NCBI GenBank assembly: GCA_964035575.1
Contig: CAXIVB010000021.1
Span: 1-64,000 of the forward strand
DNA: 64,000 nt
DNA from: Rhynchopus sp. YZ270_cl-10
Taxonomy: Eukaryota; Euglenozoa; Diplonemea; Diplonemida; Diplonemidae
Direction of reading: 5' to 3'
The notes beneath the pieces are model-generated. The model ran no database searches. It was not told where the DNA came from and saw nothing but the letters and a program-made list of their open reading frames with translations. Both the position numbers and the translations under genes were made by a program. Each line of letters begins with the position of its first letter. Within the stretch, counting starts at the first letter, position 1. Positions 1 to 9,981 of this stretch are shown piece after piece.

Positions 1-255
1 GGCTTCAGGAGCATCCAAATAACCCGTTTCCCAACGTTTTCGCATTTTTGACCAGTTGGGCTGTTGCGGAATAGCAGGTAAAAACGGTCATTTTGGCCAC
101 CTCAATTAGGGCACTTCTGATGCTCCAATCAAATCGTCCGACCTCATAATGGGTTCGGGAGCACCCAAATAACACATATTCCCAACGTTTTCGCGTTTTT
201 GATCCTGTGTGAGCAATCCAGAACAACTTTCTGCTTCAGTAAAAAAAAGTAAAAA

Positions 256-374
256 GGATTCAAGCACCCGGACTTCCCAGCTGGTCACCCACGCCAGTAC
301 TATCCAGGCCTGCTGGTGCTTAACTTCTCAAATCAGGCGGGATGAGGTGTATTCACCAGAGTATGGCCGAATCC
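256..374 (-). rRNA. 5S rRNA: 5S ribosomal RNA
   Basis: A 119-nt 5S rRNA, the Pol III-transcribed RNA of the large subunit. The ends GGATTC and GAATCC pair as helix I. The conserved GAAGTTAAGC and GGGTGACC segments and the 3' CCGGGTGCTTGAATCC are present, and a T run follows on the minus strand. It differs from the plus-strand gene at 13407 at one visible base (GAATACACC against GAATGCACC). Confidence 0.97.
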
Positions 375-459
375 AATACTGAGTCATGATGGACAACATG
401 TGAACAGGTTGTTTGTGACCTAACAACGAACCAGAAATAGGACAGTGAACAAAAAACAA

Positions 460-531
460 GGCACTAGAGGGGATCGAACCCTCGACCTCTCGCTTACTGG
501 GCGAGCGCTCTAACCACTGAGCTATAGCGCC
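460..531 (-). tRNA. tRNA-Thr-AGT: tRNA-Thr (AGT)
   Basis: Complete cloverleaf. Acceptor GGCGCTA/TAGTGCC, anticodon stem CTCGC/GCGAG, loop CCAGTAA giving AGT. The base before the anticodon is C33 instead of the near-universal T33. T arm GAGGG-TTCGATC-CCCTC. The same sequence occurs in all three units. Confidence 0.94.
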
Positions 532-652
532 ATGCTTTCTCTCCATCTTCTTTTCTTTGAAGGGGGTCTTTTGAAATGTACAGAGCACGCATCAAAAATT
601 TCCTTCATACCTCCGCGATGGTGAAAAAATTTTTAACGAAGGAGCCTAGTAA

Positions 653-733
653 GGCGAGGTGGCCGAGTGGTCTAAGGCGCTACGTTCAGGTCGTAGTCTC
701 TTCGGGGGCGTGAGTTCAAACCTCACCCTCGTC
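653..733 (+). tRNA. tRNA-Leu-CAG: tRNA-Leu (CAG)
   Basis: Class II tRNA with a long variable arm (TCTCTTCGGGGGC). Acceptor GGCGAGG/CCTCGTC, anticodon stem CTACG/CGTAG, loop TTCAGGT giving CAG. Followed by a T run. No intron. Confidence 0.96.
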
Positions 734-812
734 ACTTTTTCTTCGTTGTGTGATCACTTAAAAGCCTATTTCGGCCCAAAGCTTGTTGTTTTAAAGAAGC
801 ATCATAATTGTG

Positions 813-883
813 GGGCTCTTAGCTCAGTGGAAGAGCGCCCGTTCCGCATACGGGAGGCCGAGAGTTCGAACCTCTCAGGGTCC
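813..883 (+). tRNA. tRNA-Ala-CGC: tRNA-Ala (CGC)
   Basis: Acceptor GGGCTCT/AGGGTCC, whose third pair G3·T70 is the Ala identity element. Anticodon stem CCCGT/ACGGG, loop TCCGCAT giving CGC with C at position 33. T arm GAGAG-TTCGAAC-CTCTC, then a T run. Confidence 0.94.
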
Positions 884-961
884 ACAGTTTTTTTTTCCCC
901 TGTTTTGTTTCTCCTGTGTAAATTGGTTCTCAGAGCTTTCACACCTTGCTCCCTAAAATGT

Positions 962-1032
962 GGCTGTTTAGCTCAGTGGTAGAGCACATCATCCGTAATG
1001 ATGGGGTCGTGGGTTCAATCCCCACAGCGGCC
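962..1032 (+). tRNA. tRNA-Thr-CGT: tRNA-Thr (CGT)
   Basis: Acceptor GGCTGTT/AGCGGCC, anticodon stem CATCA/TGATG, loop TCCGTAA giving CGT with C33. T arm GTGGG-TTCAATC-CCCAC, followed by a T run. It ends the four-gene tRNA group at the start of the unit. Confidence 0.94.
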
Positions 1033-1134
1033 TAGGTTTTTTTCAGAGCTCCCCAAGAACCTAACTTGGGGTTTGTGGGTTTGCGGTCACTGGTGCACAC
1101 ATGGCCTGTGGACGGGCAGGGACAAAAAAAAATT

Positions 1135-1464
1135 GGGTGCTTGCGTTGTGTGCTGGATCGGGACCACCAGTAAACTGGCAATCCCACATCCAGTTCTAAT
1201 ATTTGAAGTGTGAAATAGAACGCAATCGGAAGATTAGTTTACACGAATGTAAGAATAATATCGTCATGGTAATATTCTGTACAGATTGTACGGGATTTAC
1301 TATCATATGAGAGTAGTCCGTCGCAGGCCACATCGGGCCCGCAACATGACCGGTCTTCACACAAAATTGTAAAAGAATTTTCCTTGGAAAAAATGTCTTT
1401 TCAAGTTTTTGTTGTTGCCTGAACGAGTTGTTTGGTTTCGAAGTAGCACACTAACTTAGCACCC
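1135..1464 (-). ncRNA. 330-nt structured RNA of unknown identity, paralogue A
   Basis: About 330-nt gene defined by a promoter element at 1489-1522 whose start lies 57-58 nt before the RNA 5' end, a terminal stem in which the 5' GGGTGC and following bases pair with GCACAC...GCACCC at the 3' end, and a run of nine T on the coding strand after the last base. It is a diverged paralogue of the plus-strand gene at 11181-11505. Two internal hairpins are kept by both (here around 1279-1291 and 1323-1342) with paired base changes. No box A/C/D set of U3 and no RNase P or MRP core motif was recognised. Shared promoter and T-run end imply Pol III transcription; function unknown. Confidence 0.62.
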
Positions 1465-1488
1465 AAAACATGCAGCAAACATCGGAAT

Positions 1489-1522
1489 ACAAGACAGGGT
1501 CGTCTTGTTGGAGGTGGGTCAG
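1489..1522 (-). promoter_or_regulatory. Pol III-type upstream element of RNA paralogue A
   Basis: Minus-strand CTGACCCACCTCC followed by a near-palindrome (ACAAGAC...GTCTTGT). Its first base is 57-58 nt before the 5' GGGTGC of the RNA, the spacing seen at 11124 for paralogue B. Confidence 0.7.
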
Positions 1523-1576
1523 GGGTCTGGACATCCTCAAATGTGCACACCTAATACAACAGAAGAAAAGGAAAAA

Positions 1577-1695
1577 GGATTCAAGCACCCGGACTTCCCA
1601 GCTGGTCACCCACGCCAGTACTATCCAGGCCTGCTGGTGCTTAACTTCTCAAATCAGGCGGGATGAGGTGTATTCACCAGAGTATGGCCGAATCC
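1577..1695 (-). rRNA. 5S rRNA: 5S ribosomal RNA
   Basis: Second 119-nt 5S gene of the unit, same sequence as the copy at 256. GGATTC/GAATCC ends pair, and a poly-T stop follows on the minus strand. It lies head to head with the 330-nt RNA promoter at 1489-1522, about 55 bp away. Confidence 0.97.
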
Positions 1696-1748
1696 AATAA
1701 TAGGTCTGGATAGAAAAGCTGGGAAGACTTATTACCAGTCCGTTTTTA

Positions 1749-1805
1749 CCTGAGGAAGTTAGACACCTCCAAGCCTGGATAGTACTGGCGCGGGTGACCA
1801 ACTGG
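1749..1805 (+). pseudogene. 5S rRNA relic
   Basis: Plus-strand fragment matching the middle of 5S rRNA (GAAGTTA..., GCCTGGATAGTACTGGCG, GGGTGACCA) with substitutions, missing both helix I ends. It faces the intact minus-strand 5S at 1577; a second decayed scrap of 5S in the other orientation lies between them at about 1703-1735. Confidence 0.75.
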
Positions 1806-1904
1806 ATAAATACACCGAAAAATAGATCTAAATTGTCAGACCGGTTCTTAGCTGTGCGCATCCATAAAAAACTAAAAAAATACTTGCGTCAGAAAATCCT
1901 AGTG

Positions 1905-1965
1905 TGTTGTACCGTGGTCCGATATTCTTTCGGTCCCGGGTTCAACACCTGAGACAGATAATATA
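1905..1965 (+). other. possible tRNA relic
   Basis: Holds a B-box-like GGTCCCGGGTTCAACACC and a D-arm-like GTGGTCCGATA, but no acceptor stem or credible anticodon arm can be drawn. At best a decayed tRNA or SINE-like fragment. Confidence 0.25.
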
Positions 1966-2039
1966 TTTTGACTTTTTCAGATTTTTCTCATTTTTTTGTC
2001 TCCTCACTCTTTCTGAGAATCTTCAAAATTGTCAAAAGT

Positions 2040-3510
2040 GAGAAATTTTTGGAAAATGGCATATTTAGGGGCTCCTGAATCCATTATGAGGGTCAGATGA
2101 ATCAATCTGAGCATCACACATATCCTAATAGACAAAATGTCCGTTTATCAAAATACCTGAAAATGCCTCTTTATCCTATCTAAGGATGTCAGAAACCCTT
2201 AAAAGTGCAAAAAATCTTGGGAATATAGGGTTTTTGGGCCATTCTGAATCCATTGCGGGGTCGGACGATTTGATTGGAGCATCAGAAGTATCCTAATCGG
2301 TAAAATGTCGCAAAAATATGGGCAAAATGCCTTTATACCCTATCTAAGCAATTAGAATGTGCTCTAAAACGCAAAAATCTTGGGAATATGGGGTTTTGGG
2401 CACATCTGAGTTCATTGCGGGGTCGTACGATCAGATCTGAGCATCACATAATGTCTAGAATTTTACAGGTGCAACAAACACCTGTATTTTGGTGTAACAT
2501 GCATATAACCATATCTGAATACCTTAAATTTGCACGAAAATGCAAAAATCTTGGGAATATGGGGTTTTTTGGGCACATCTGAGTCAATTGCGGGGTCGCA
2601 CGATCAGATCCGAGCATCACACAATACCTAGAATTTCAACTATGCAATAAACATGTCTATTTTGGGTAAAATGGCTAATAACCACATGTAAGTAGCTTAA
2701 AAATGCTCTAAAATGCAATAATCTTGGGAATATGGGGTTTTTGGGCACATTTGAGTTCATTGCGGGGTCGCACGATCAGATCCGAGTATCACACAATGTC
2801 TAGAATTTCAAAAAAGCAACAATCACATGTATTTTGGTGTAAAATGCATATAACCATATCTGAATGTCTCAAATACGCATGAAAATGAAGAAATCTTGGG
2901 TATATAGGGTTTTTGGGCACATCTGAGTCAATTGCGGGGTCGTACGGTCAGATCCGAGCATCAGACAATGTCTAGAATTTTAGCTATGCAACAAACACCT
3001 GTATATTGGGTAAAATGGCTAATAATCATATCTAAATGGCTCATATATGCTCGAAAATGCAAAAATCTTGGGAATGTGGGGTTTTTGGACATTTTTGAGT
3101 CAATTGCGGGGTCGTACGATCAGATTAGAGCATCACACAATGTCTCAAATTTTACAGGTGCAACAAACACCTGTATTTTGGTGTAACATGCAAACAACCA
3201 TATCTAAATACCTCAAATTTGCACGAAAATGAAGAAATCTTGGGTATATAGGGTTTTTGGGCCAATCTGAGTCAATTGCGGGGTCGCACGGTCAATTCCG
3301 AGTATCAGGCCCTCTCTACAACTTAGCCGGTGCTCAAACATAGGGGTTACAGGCAAATATACCTGTACACAGGCATATGACCTCTGTACGAACCTTCTTT
3401 TCACTCGAAAATGCAATTTTCTTGGGTATATGGGGTATTTGAGCACATCTGAGTCAATTGCGGGGTCGTACGCTCAGATCCGAGCATCACACACTGTCTA
3501 ACTGAGAAAT
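2040..3510. repeat. degenerate satellite block
   Basis: About ten diverged monomers of roughly 140-150 bp. Recurring parts are ATCTTGGGAATATGGGG, TTTTTGGGCACATCTGAGT, CAATTGCGGGGTC and GATCAGATCCGAGCATCACA. The monomers are in the opposite orientation to related copies at 8170, 21340 and 24480. No gene seen. Confidence 0.85.
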
Positions 3511-3522
3511 ATTTTGAAAAAA

Positions 3523-5107
3523 GTCGATTTTTTGGTGAAAATATTTTTCACAGAAAATCGAATTTTACTATTAAGATTGGCTTTGGGCATGACCCAGTAA
3601 GGTTACTATGGGCCCCATGGGACATATACACCCGAATACCAGGCCGTATTTTCAAAAAGTTGATAATCCCAGTATATGGTATGGCCCTGTGGTACGAAAT
3701 TTTTGGCCGAAAAAATCGACCAAAAAATCGTCATTTTTGGGGGTCACGGTGACAAAAAGTTGCATTTTTTCACGAAAAATGGTCGGAATGTGACTTGAAT
3801 GGGCTCTAATGGGTATATTATGCACATAACATACCTAAATTATGTCGATATTTCACCGGCGGAGCCGAAAAAATCGATTTTCAGGGTGTGCAAAACTGTA
3901 AAAATGACGAAAATCGGAAAAATGACGATTTTTTGGTCAAAATATTTTTCACAGAAAATCGAATTTTACTATTAAGATTGGCTTTGGGCATGACCCAGTA
4001 AGGTTACTATGGGCCCCATGGGACATATACACCCGAATACCAGGCCGTATTTTCAAAAAGTTGATAATCCCAGTATATGGTATGGCCCTGTGGTACGAAA
4101 TTTTTGGCCGAAAAAATCGACCAAAAAATCGTCATTTTTCGGGGTCACGGTGACAAAAAGTTGCATTTTTTCACGAAAAATGGTCGGAATGTGACTTGAA
4201 TGGGCTCTAATGGGTATATTATGCACATAACATACCTAAATTATGTCGATATTTCACCGGCGGAGCCGAAAAAATCGATTTTCAGGGTGTGCAAAACTGT
4301 AAAAATGACGAAAATCGGAAAAATGACGATTTTTTGGTCAAAATATTTTTCACAGAAAATCGAATTTTACTATTAAGATTGGCTTTCGGCATGACCCAGT
4401 AAGGTTACTATGGGCCCCATGGGACATATACACCCGAATACCAGGCCGTATTTTCAAAAAGTTGATAATCCCAGTATATGGTATGGCCCTGTGGTACGAA
4501 ATTTTTGGCCGAAAAAATCGACCAAAAAATCGTCATTTTTCGGGGTCACGGTGACAAAAAGTTGCATTTTTTCACGAAAAATGGTCGGAATGTGACTTGA
4601 ATGGGCTCTAATGGGTATATTATGCACATAACATACCTAAATTATGTCGATATTTCACCGGCGGAGCCGAAAAAATCGATTTTCAGGGTGTGCAAAACTG
4701 TAAAAATGACGAAAATCGGAAAAATGACGATTTTTTGGTCAAAATATTTTTCACAGAAAATCGAATTTTACTATTAAGATTGGCTTTCGGCATGACCCAG
4801 TAAGGTTACTATGGGCCCCATGGGACATATACACCCGAATACCAGGCCGTATTTTCAAAAAGTTGATAATCCCAGTATATGGTATGGCCCTGTGGTACGA
4901 AATTTTTGGCCGAAAAAATCGACCAAAAAATCGTCATTTTTCGGGGTCACGGTGACAAAAAGTTGCATTTTTTCACGAAAAATGGTCGGAATGTGACTTG
5001 AATGGGCTCTAATGGGTATATTATGCACATAACATACCTAAATTATGTCGATATTTCACCGGCGGAGCCGAAAAAATCGATTTTCAGGGTGTGCAAAACT
5101 GTAAAAA
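3523..5107. repeat. 401-bp tandem repeat, four copies
   Basis: Four near-identical 401-bp monomers; ATGGGCCCCATGGGAC recurs at 3608, 4009, 4410 and 4811. The first monomer has TTTTTGGGGGTC where the others have TTTTTCGGGGTC. The last one breaks into AAAATCACCAAAATCCC. Any reading frame here is a by-product of repetition. Confidence 0.96.
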
Positions 5108-6170
5108 TCACCAAAATCCCAAAAATCACGATTTTTTTTCAAAAATATTTTTTTCAAAAAAATCGATTTTAAAATATTGGTTTGGCTTGTGCGGGGACCT
5201 GAATCTGGGGCAACATACCCTGTGGGACATACTGGGCCCTATGCAAGGCCGAATTTTCAAAAATGTGGTTGCCCCGGTAGACGGTATGGCCCTGCAGGTC
5301 AGTGCATCGGGCCAAAAATCATGAAAAAATCATGATTTTGGGGTCTGGCACCCCATGGGCACATATATCTGGGGGTGTGAAATATGCATGGAATCGACCG
5401 ATTGGGGGTGTTATAGGTCCTGGGGGCCCACATGGGCCATATTTCACGCTATTGGGTCACGGGAAAGTGATTTTGACATTTTTTCATCGATTTTAGCTGT
5501 GAGAACCCTTCAAAAACACTGATTTTGGGGTGTTTCTGAGACGGTACGCTATACCCAGGGTCATATTAGGTATTAGTCCGGTCGACTTTTTGAAAAAACG
5601 ACCCCGCAATGGACTCAGGGGTGCCAGATAGTGTATATGCACCAGAATGGATTCACGGGAAAAGTCAAAATTGGGTGTCAGATACATGCTGCCATAAGTG
5701 ACGAATTTCAAAAGTTGAGATTTTTCGAAAATCAGGGTTCAGTACACGCTGTACCCAATCCTGGGGGCCAAAATTTTCAACTTTTTGAAAAAACGGGCGG
5801 TATATGGCCCTAAAGTGTCAAAATGAGTTAATTGCGACCTCGGACGGCCTCCGGAGATGAGTAGAAGTTTATTTACTGAAAAAAAAAGTCAAAACACAGG
5901 CAAAATCCCACCTTCCACAGGTACAGTCAAAACTTTTATCCAGATCTCATGTTTTTTCAAAAAATTTTAAATTGTTTTTATGACTAACACCTCCGAAATT
6001 TTTCCTGATAAGATGGAATATGGTCCTGTCGTAGTATGCAGTGTGTTTGCAGGCAAAAATTTGCATTTTCTCGCCCCAGACATTTTTTTATACATAAAAG
6101 TGCATAAAGGGACCCCTGACCCCAAAATCCGGGTTCCAGCTTTTTGAAGGGGTCACCCTACAGGCCACCT

Positions 6171-6201
6171 CAAAAAGTTGGCCCGTAGGGCCAACTTTTT
6201 G
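6171..6201. repeat. perfect palindrome, 14-bp arms
   Basis: CAAAAAGTTGGCCC, a 3-nt loop (GTA), then the exact reverse complement. It sits 13 bp before a second perfect palindrome. Unit 2 and 3 copies are at 30659 and 55949. Confidence 0.9.
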
Positions 6202-6214
6202 AAAAAACGGGGTT

Positions 6215-6257
6215 GCGATGTGTCCTGGGGGCCCGAAGGGCCCCCAGGACACATCGC
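6215..6257. repeat. perfect palindrome, 20-bp arms
   Basis: Arms GCGATGTGTCCTGGGGGCCC and its exact reverse complement around GAA. The core GGGGGCCC-NNN-GGGCCCCC recurs at about 6636 and 7408. Not followed by a T run, so a terminator role is not indicated. Copies at 30703 and 55993. Confidence 0.9.
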
Positions 6258-8170
6258 TGGGAAAAAAATATTAGGTTTTTGGGGGTCTATATAGGGTTGC
6301 TGTGGGGGTCACATGGCCGAAAAATGGCCATTTTTGGCCTATTTTTGGCCATTTTTTTAAGGTAAAAAATCCACTTTTTTTTTGTACATCCCCTTGCCCC
6401 CGGTAAAATTTACCAAACATATGGCCCTGTTGGACATACTGGGCCCATGAGTCGGTCGCTGGATCACCAAACTAGTTGCCCTATTTGCTAAAATCATGTT
6501 TTCAGGGTCAAAAATAGGGTGTTTTTTAGGGTCAAAAATAGGGTGTTTTTCAGGGGTATGTTAACCACGTATGTGTCTTAGGGACCAAATTTTCCAGGAA
6601 TGTGAACCAATCGGGTCGCAATGGGTCCAGGGGGCCCGGAGGGCCCCCATGCAGGGAAAATTTGCAACAATCCTGGGCAATGCTGGGGGCCGATAGGGTG
6701 TGCCTATACACGTGTTTTTACGTGTTTTTGGGCACTTTTCAGGATTTTCGAAAATTTTTGCAACACCAAAATCAAAAATTTCGGTCTAGGAGGCCCATAT
6801 CTGGAAAAAATCGATATTCCAATGGCCTCATTGGGACATATTGGGCCCAGGACCCTATTTTCAGGTCCCAGGAAAAGCCAAAACAATAAAAAAAATAGCT
6901 CAGGCGACCCCCAAAAATAGGCGAAAAACAGCCATTTTTAGGGTGTTTTTTAGGGGTATTTTTACACACACAAATTGTTTACCATAGCACACCCCCAGGC
7001 TGCCTCAAAATTTTATCTTTATTTGATTTTTCCAACCCACATAGGGGTATTGGAGGCACAACTTTCACCAAGCCTGGGGAATTCGGCACTGCACACACAC
7101 AACTGAAAAAGGCAAAAATCACCTGTTTTTCAAGGTGTCGCAGGGTAAATGTTGTTCCTTAAAAACCAAATTTTTTCTAAAAAATCGGCCCTGCGGGTGA
7201 AAAAACGACACTATGGGGGGTATTCCAGGGTGTGGGGGCCCCAAAAATCCGGTTTAAGACCACGAGAGGGTCCGAATACACACCTGAGAAGGTCCCGGGG
7301 AGTAAAAAAATGGCCATTTTTGGGGGGTCAAAATCTCACTTTTTGGGGGGATGTTTGTATACCCAGTACCGACCCACTAGCTGGGATGCCCAACTTTTCG
7401 CGAATATGGGGGCCCGTAGGGCCCCCGGGGCCCAGGGGGCCCAAAATATCGTGTTGCAGATGCCAGGAGAACATGTTTCAATATTTTGGATACATTTTTC
7501 CATAGGGTCATTTTCAAAAGCACTGATTTTAGGGGTATTGAGCGAGGTACCCATACCCATGGGTTATCCTATATATTAGTTTTCACTCGAATGTGAAAAA
7601 ACGATGTCGCAATGGATTCAGGGGGCCCAAATAGGGTATATGGCCCAGGAAATTTTCAAAAAGTTGACCCAACCAGGTATACAGGCATACAAGCCGGTAG
7701 GTCAACAGATAGGGTGTTTTCCGCACCCAAAATATGGGGTCATGACCATGTGGGTCAGACCTGAATTGATAAATGTTTCGCACAGGTTTTCGCGAATACC
7801 CCCTCTATTCCGAATGCGCTACAAGAGTTTTAAATTTTTGGCTATTTAGATTCACTTTTAAAAACAAAATGGGTCTCCAGAACACACATGAGGTTCAACA
7901 TGTACCTCTACAGAAACCTTGGTTTTGGTCGGATTTTGAGGCCAATTTTTGGGTTCCCACCAATTTCCTAGGGTATACTGGGATATTGCCCGTGTGTCCA
8001 AAAGTGATTTTTGGGGCCTTAGGACCCCGGAGAATCCATTTAACGGTCGTTTTTGCACCGGAAAGACCTATCTAGTACCCAAAAATCGAATTTTCATATT
8101 TTTGAAAAAGTGACCAAAAATCGACTTTTTTTGGTAACATTGTATGGCATAAATTATTCTACATAATGTG

Positions 8171-8480
8171 TGATGCTTGAATAAAAACTTACGACCCCAT
8201 AATGTACTCGGAACTCACCCATGTAATTGTTGAGAAAAAAAAACTTTCCGAAAAAATGAAATTTCAACCCGAATATGCACATTTGGGTCATTTTACGGCT
8301 ATGTAGGTCATTTTGTATGTGTTTTTCGATTATATAGGTGATTAGGATATGTGTGATGCTCAGATTAAATCGTAAGACCCCGCAATTGACTCAAATGTGC
8401 CCAAAAACCCTATATACCCAAGATTATTAACTTTTCCAGCATATTGGACATCCTTAGGTATGGTTATAAGCCATGATACG
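8171..8480. repeat. satellite fragments
   Basis: Two monomers of the unit-wide satellite in the orientation GTGATGCTCAGATTAAATCG...CCCGCAATTGACTC, the reverse of the block at 2040-3510. The AATTGTTG at 8232-8239 is the target site of the insertion found in unit 3. Confidence 0.8.
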
Positions 8481-8720
8481 GCTATTGCTGGAAAAATAGC
8501 CATAAATTGTGGTTGGTATTGATTTCAGAAATTATGTGATGCTTAGATCATGCCATAGACGCTTTTAATGGATTCATATGAGCTCATACTACCCATATAC
8601 CCCTTCAGAAGCCCCTTTTGACTCTTATGAATATCCTTATATAGGCTTCCACTTGTGCAGAACCTTCTCAGTGTACAAGATGTTAGGTACAAAAAAACCA
8701 TCATATTTTTTACACTACTG
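8481..8720. other. SL upstream region
   Basis: No gene recognised. From about 8600 it is related to 9016-9150 before the second SL gene (CCCCTTCAGAAGCC, GAATATCCTT, AGAACCTTC, CAAGATGT.AGGTAC), so the SL genes were duplicated with their upstream DNA. Confidence 0.7.
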
Positions 8721-8740
8721 GCATGCTTCCCAGGACACGT
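8721..8740 (+). promoter_or_regulatory. PSE-like element of SL gene a
   Basis: GGCATGCTTCCCAGGACACG. The G of GCTTCC lies 47 nt before the point where the five SL copies become invariant. Confidence 0.75.
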
Positions 8741-8771
8741 CTGTACTCAGAACGTTGTAGAGAAAAAAGGC

Positions 8772-8884
8772 AACCAACGATTTCTAAAGCTACAGTTTCT
8801 GTACTTCATTGGTATGGAAGCATGAAGATTATATCTTCTCACACAACTTTGTCAAAACATGGCCAGTCTCGAAAGAGACTGGCC
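8772..8884 (+). ncRNA. candidate spliced-leader RNA, copy a
   Basis: A 113-nt RNA with spliced-leader architecture. A 40-nt leader (8772-8811, beginning AACCAACG and ending TTCATTG) is followed by a splice-donor-like GTATGG. The leader end CTTCAT pairs with ATGAAG in the intron part, placing the donor in a hairpin as in known SL RNAs. An Sm-like AACTTTGT comes next, then a perfect 10-bp hairpin GGCCAGTCTC-GAAA-GAGACTGGCC and a T run. The donor pairs over six bases with the unusual U1 5' end encoded at 12965. Five copies per unit are almost invariant inside 8772-8884 and diverge outside. Role as SL donor for mRNA trans-splicing is inferred. Confidence 0.75.
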
Positions 8885-9155
8885 TTTTTTACGTTAGCAT
8901 GATCGTCTTGTGCACAAGAAGCAAACCCAAAAACACACACGATTCACACATGACATAACACACAAGTGCTTACTGCACCCCATTTTTATATCGCCTGCAA
9001 AACCATATTTGTGACACTTGTTCCCCTTCAGAAGCCACTGTTGACTCTGTCGAATATCCTTCTGTAGGATCACACTTAAGGATATTTTTATGTAGAACCT
9101 TCACAGTGACCAAGATGTCAGGTACGAAAAAGCAACCGTATTATAGACATTGGCA

Positions 9156-9175
9156 GAAGGCTTCCCAGAACAAGT
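9156..9175 (+). promoter_or_regulatory. PSE-like element of SL gene b
   Basis: AAGGCTTCCCAGAACAAGTG; GCTTCC starts at 9160, 47 nt before the RNA start at 9207. Confidence 0.75.
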
Positions 9176-9206
9176 GGGTACCTAGAACATTGTAGAGAAA
9201 AAGGGC

Positions 9207-9318
9207 AACCAACGATTTCTAAAGCTACAGTTTCTGTACTTCATTGGTATGGAAGCATGAAGATTATATTCTTCACACAACTTTGTCAAAACATGGCCAG
9301 TTTCGAAAGAGACTGGCC
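9207..9318 (+). ncRNA. candidate spliced-leader RNA, copy b
   Basis: Same 40-nt leader and GTATGG donor as copy a. The 3' hairpin reads GGCCAGTTTC-GAAA-GAGACTGGCC, one C to T change that leaves a G·U pair. One base is missing in the linker before the Sm-like site. T run follows. Confidence 0.75.
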
Positions 9319-9394
9319 TTTTTTACGTTAACATCACCTTGTGCAAACCCAAAAAACACACATGATTCCCATGTTCTTCGAATATTTTGGTGAT

Positions 9395-9480
9395 TAGGAT
9401 ATGTGTAATGCTCAGATTAAATTGTACGACCACGCAATTGACTCAAATGAGCCCAAATATCCCGTATTCCCAAGATTTTT
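9395..9480. repeat. satellite fragment between SL genes
   Basis: One monomer piece (GTAATGCTCAGATTAAATTG, CGCAATTGACTCAAATG, CCCAAATATCCCGTATTCCC), related to 8330-8430. Confidence 0.75.
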
Positions 9481-9574
9481 GGACTTTCGAGCACATTGGG
9501 CATCCTTAGGTATGTTTATAAGCCACTCTACGGCTATGTTAGAAAAAAAACCCACCATAATAATGATACATATG

Positions 9575-9594
9575 GCATGATTCCCAGAACATGT
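9575..9594 (+). promoter_or_regulatory. PSE-like element of SL gene c
   Basis: GCATGATTCCCAGAACATGT, a variant with GATTCC in place of GCTTCC, 47 nt before the RNA start at 9626. Confidence 0.7.
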
Positions 9595-9625
9595 TGGCAC
9601 TTAGAACATTGTAGAGAAAAAGGGC

Positions 9626-9737
9626 AACCAACGATTTCTAAAGCTACAGTTTCTGTACTTCATTGGTATGGAAGCATGAAGATTATTCTTCTCACACAAC
9701 TTTGTCAAAACATGGCCAGTTTCGAAAGAGACTGGCC
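9626..9737 (+). ncRNA. candidate spliced-leader RNA, copy c
   Basis: Leader, donor, Sm-like site and GAAA-capped hairpin as in copy b; the linker reads GATTATTCTTCTC. Flanked upstream by satellite rather than by the CCCCTTCAGAAGCC sequence of copies a and b. Confidence 0.75.
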
Positions 9738-9833
9738 TTTTTTACGTTAACACGATCGTCTTGTGCACAAGAAGCAAAAAAACCCACACAACAACAGCAG
9801 AAGTTTAGAACCACATTCAGACCCTGACCCAAC

Positions 9834-9866
9834 TCCAACAAGGGGCCCCTGTCTTGTCAACCACCT
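9834..9866 (+). promoter_or_regulatory. Pol III-type upstream element of U6
   Basis: CTGACCCAACTCCAACAAGG...GTCTTGT. Counting 57 nt from its first base gives 9891. An AT-rich CATATATACT lies between (9871-9880). Confidence 0.65.
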
Positions 9867-9880
9867 TGTGCATATATACT

Positions 9881-9981
9881 GGACCCCAGAAATGGGACAT
9901 CCGTTAAAATTGGATCGATACAGAGAAGATTAGCATGGTCCCTGCGCAAGGATGACACGCATTAATCGAGAAAGTATCAAC
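9881..9981 (+). ncRNA. U6: U6 spliceosomal RNA
   Basis: U6 snRNA, the catalytic RNA of the spliceosome. Diagnostic parts: ACAGAGA at 9920-9926 followed by AGATTAGC, then the U4-pairing and stem-loop region CCCTGCGCAAGGATGACACG. A run of nine T after 9981 is a Pol III terminator. CCC-AGAAAT-GGG near the start may be the 5' stem-loop. The exact 5' end is uncertain between 9881 and 9891: promoter spacing favours 9891, the hairpin favours 9881-9884. The U4-pairing segment matches the U4 gene at 12110-12252. Confidence 0.96.

Larger units (their letters stand above)
5108..8170. other. non-coding spacer with short GC-rich palindromes
   Basis: About 3 kb without a recognisable gene. It mixes A- and T-rich runs (TTTTTGAAAAAAC, AAAAATGGCC) with GGGCCC-rich blocks. 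Scattered pieces such as CCCCGCAATGGACTCAGG at about 5600 and GTCGCAATGGATTCAGG at about 7605 resemble the satellite at 2040, so much of it may be eroded satellite. Confidence 0.8.

Noticed and set aside
1905-1965. Extra tRNA gene
   Set aside because: Only a B-box-like segment; acceptor and anticodon arms cannot be formed. Listed as a possible relic only.
2040-3510. CRISPR-like or regulatory repeat array
   Set aside because: Monomers are about 140-150 bp, diverged and without repeat-spacer structure; this is eukaryotic satellite DNA.
3608-4996. Repeated 61-codon open frames starting MGPMGHIHPN
   Set aside because: They recur exactly with the 401-bp monomer, have no domain, and overlap other frames of similar length. 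They are by-products of tandem repetition.
8772-8884. Dinoflagellate-type SL RNA
   Set aside because: The conserved 22-nt dinoflagellate leader ending TTTTGGCTCAAG is absent; the leader here is 40 nt and different.
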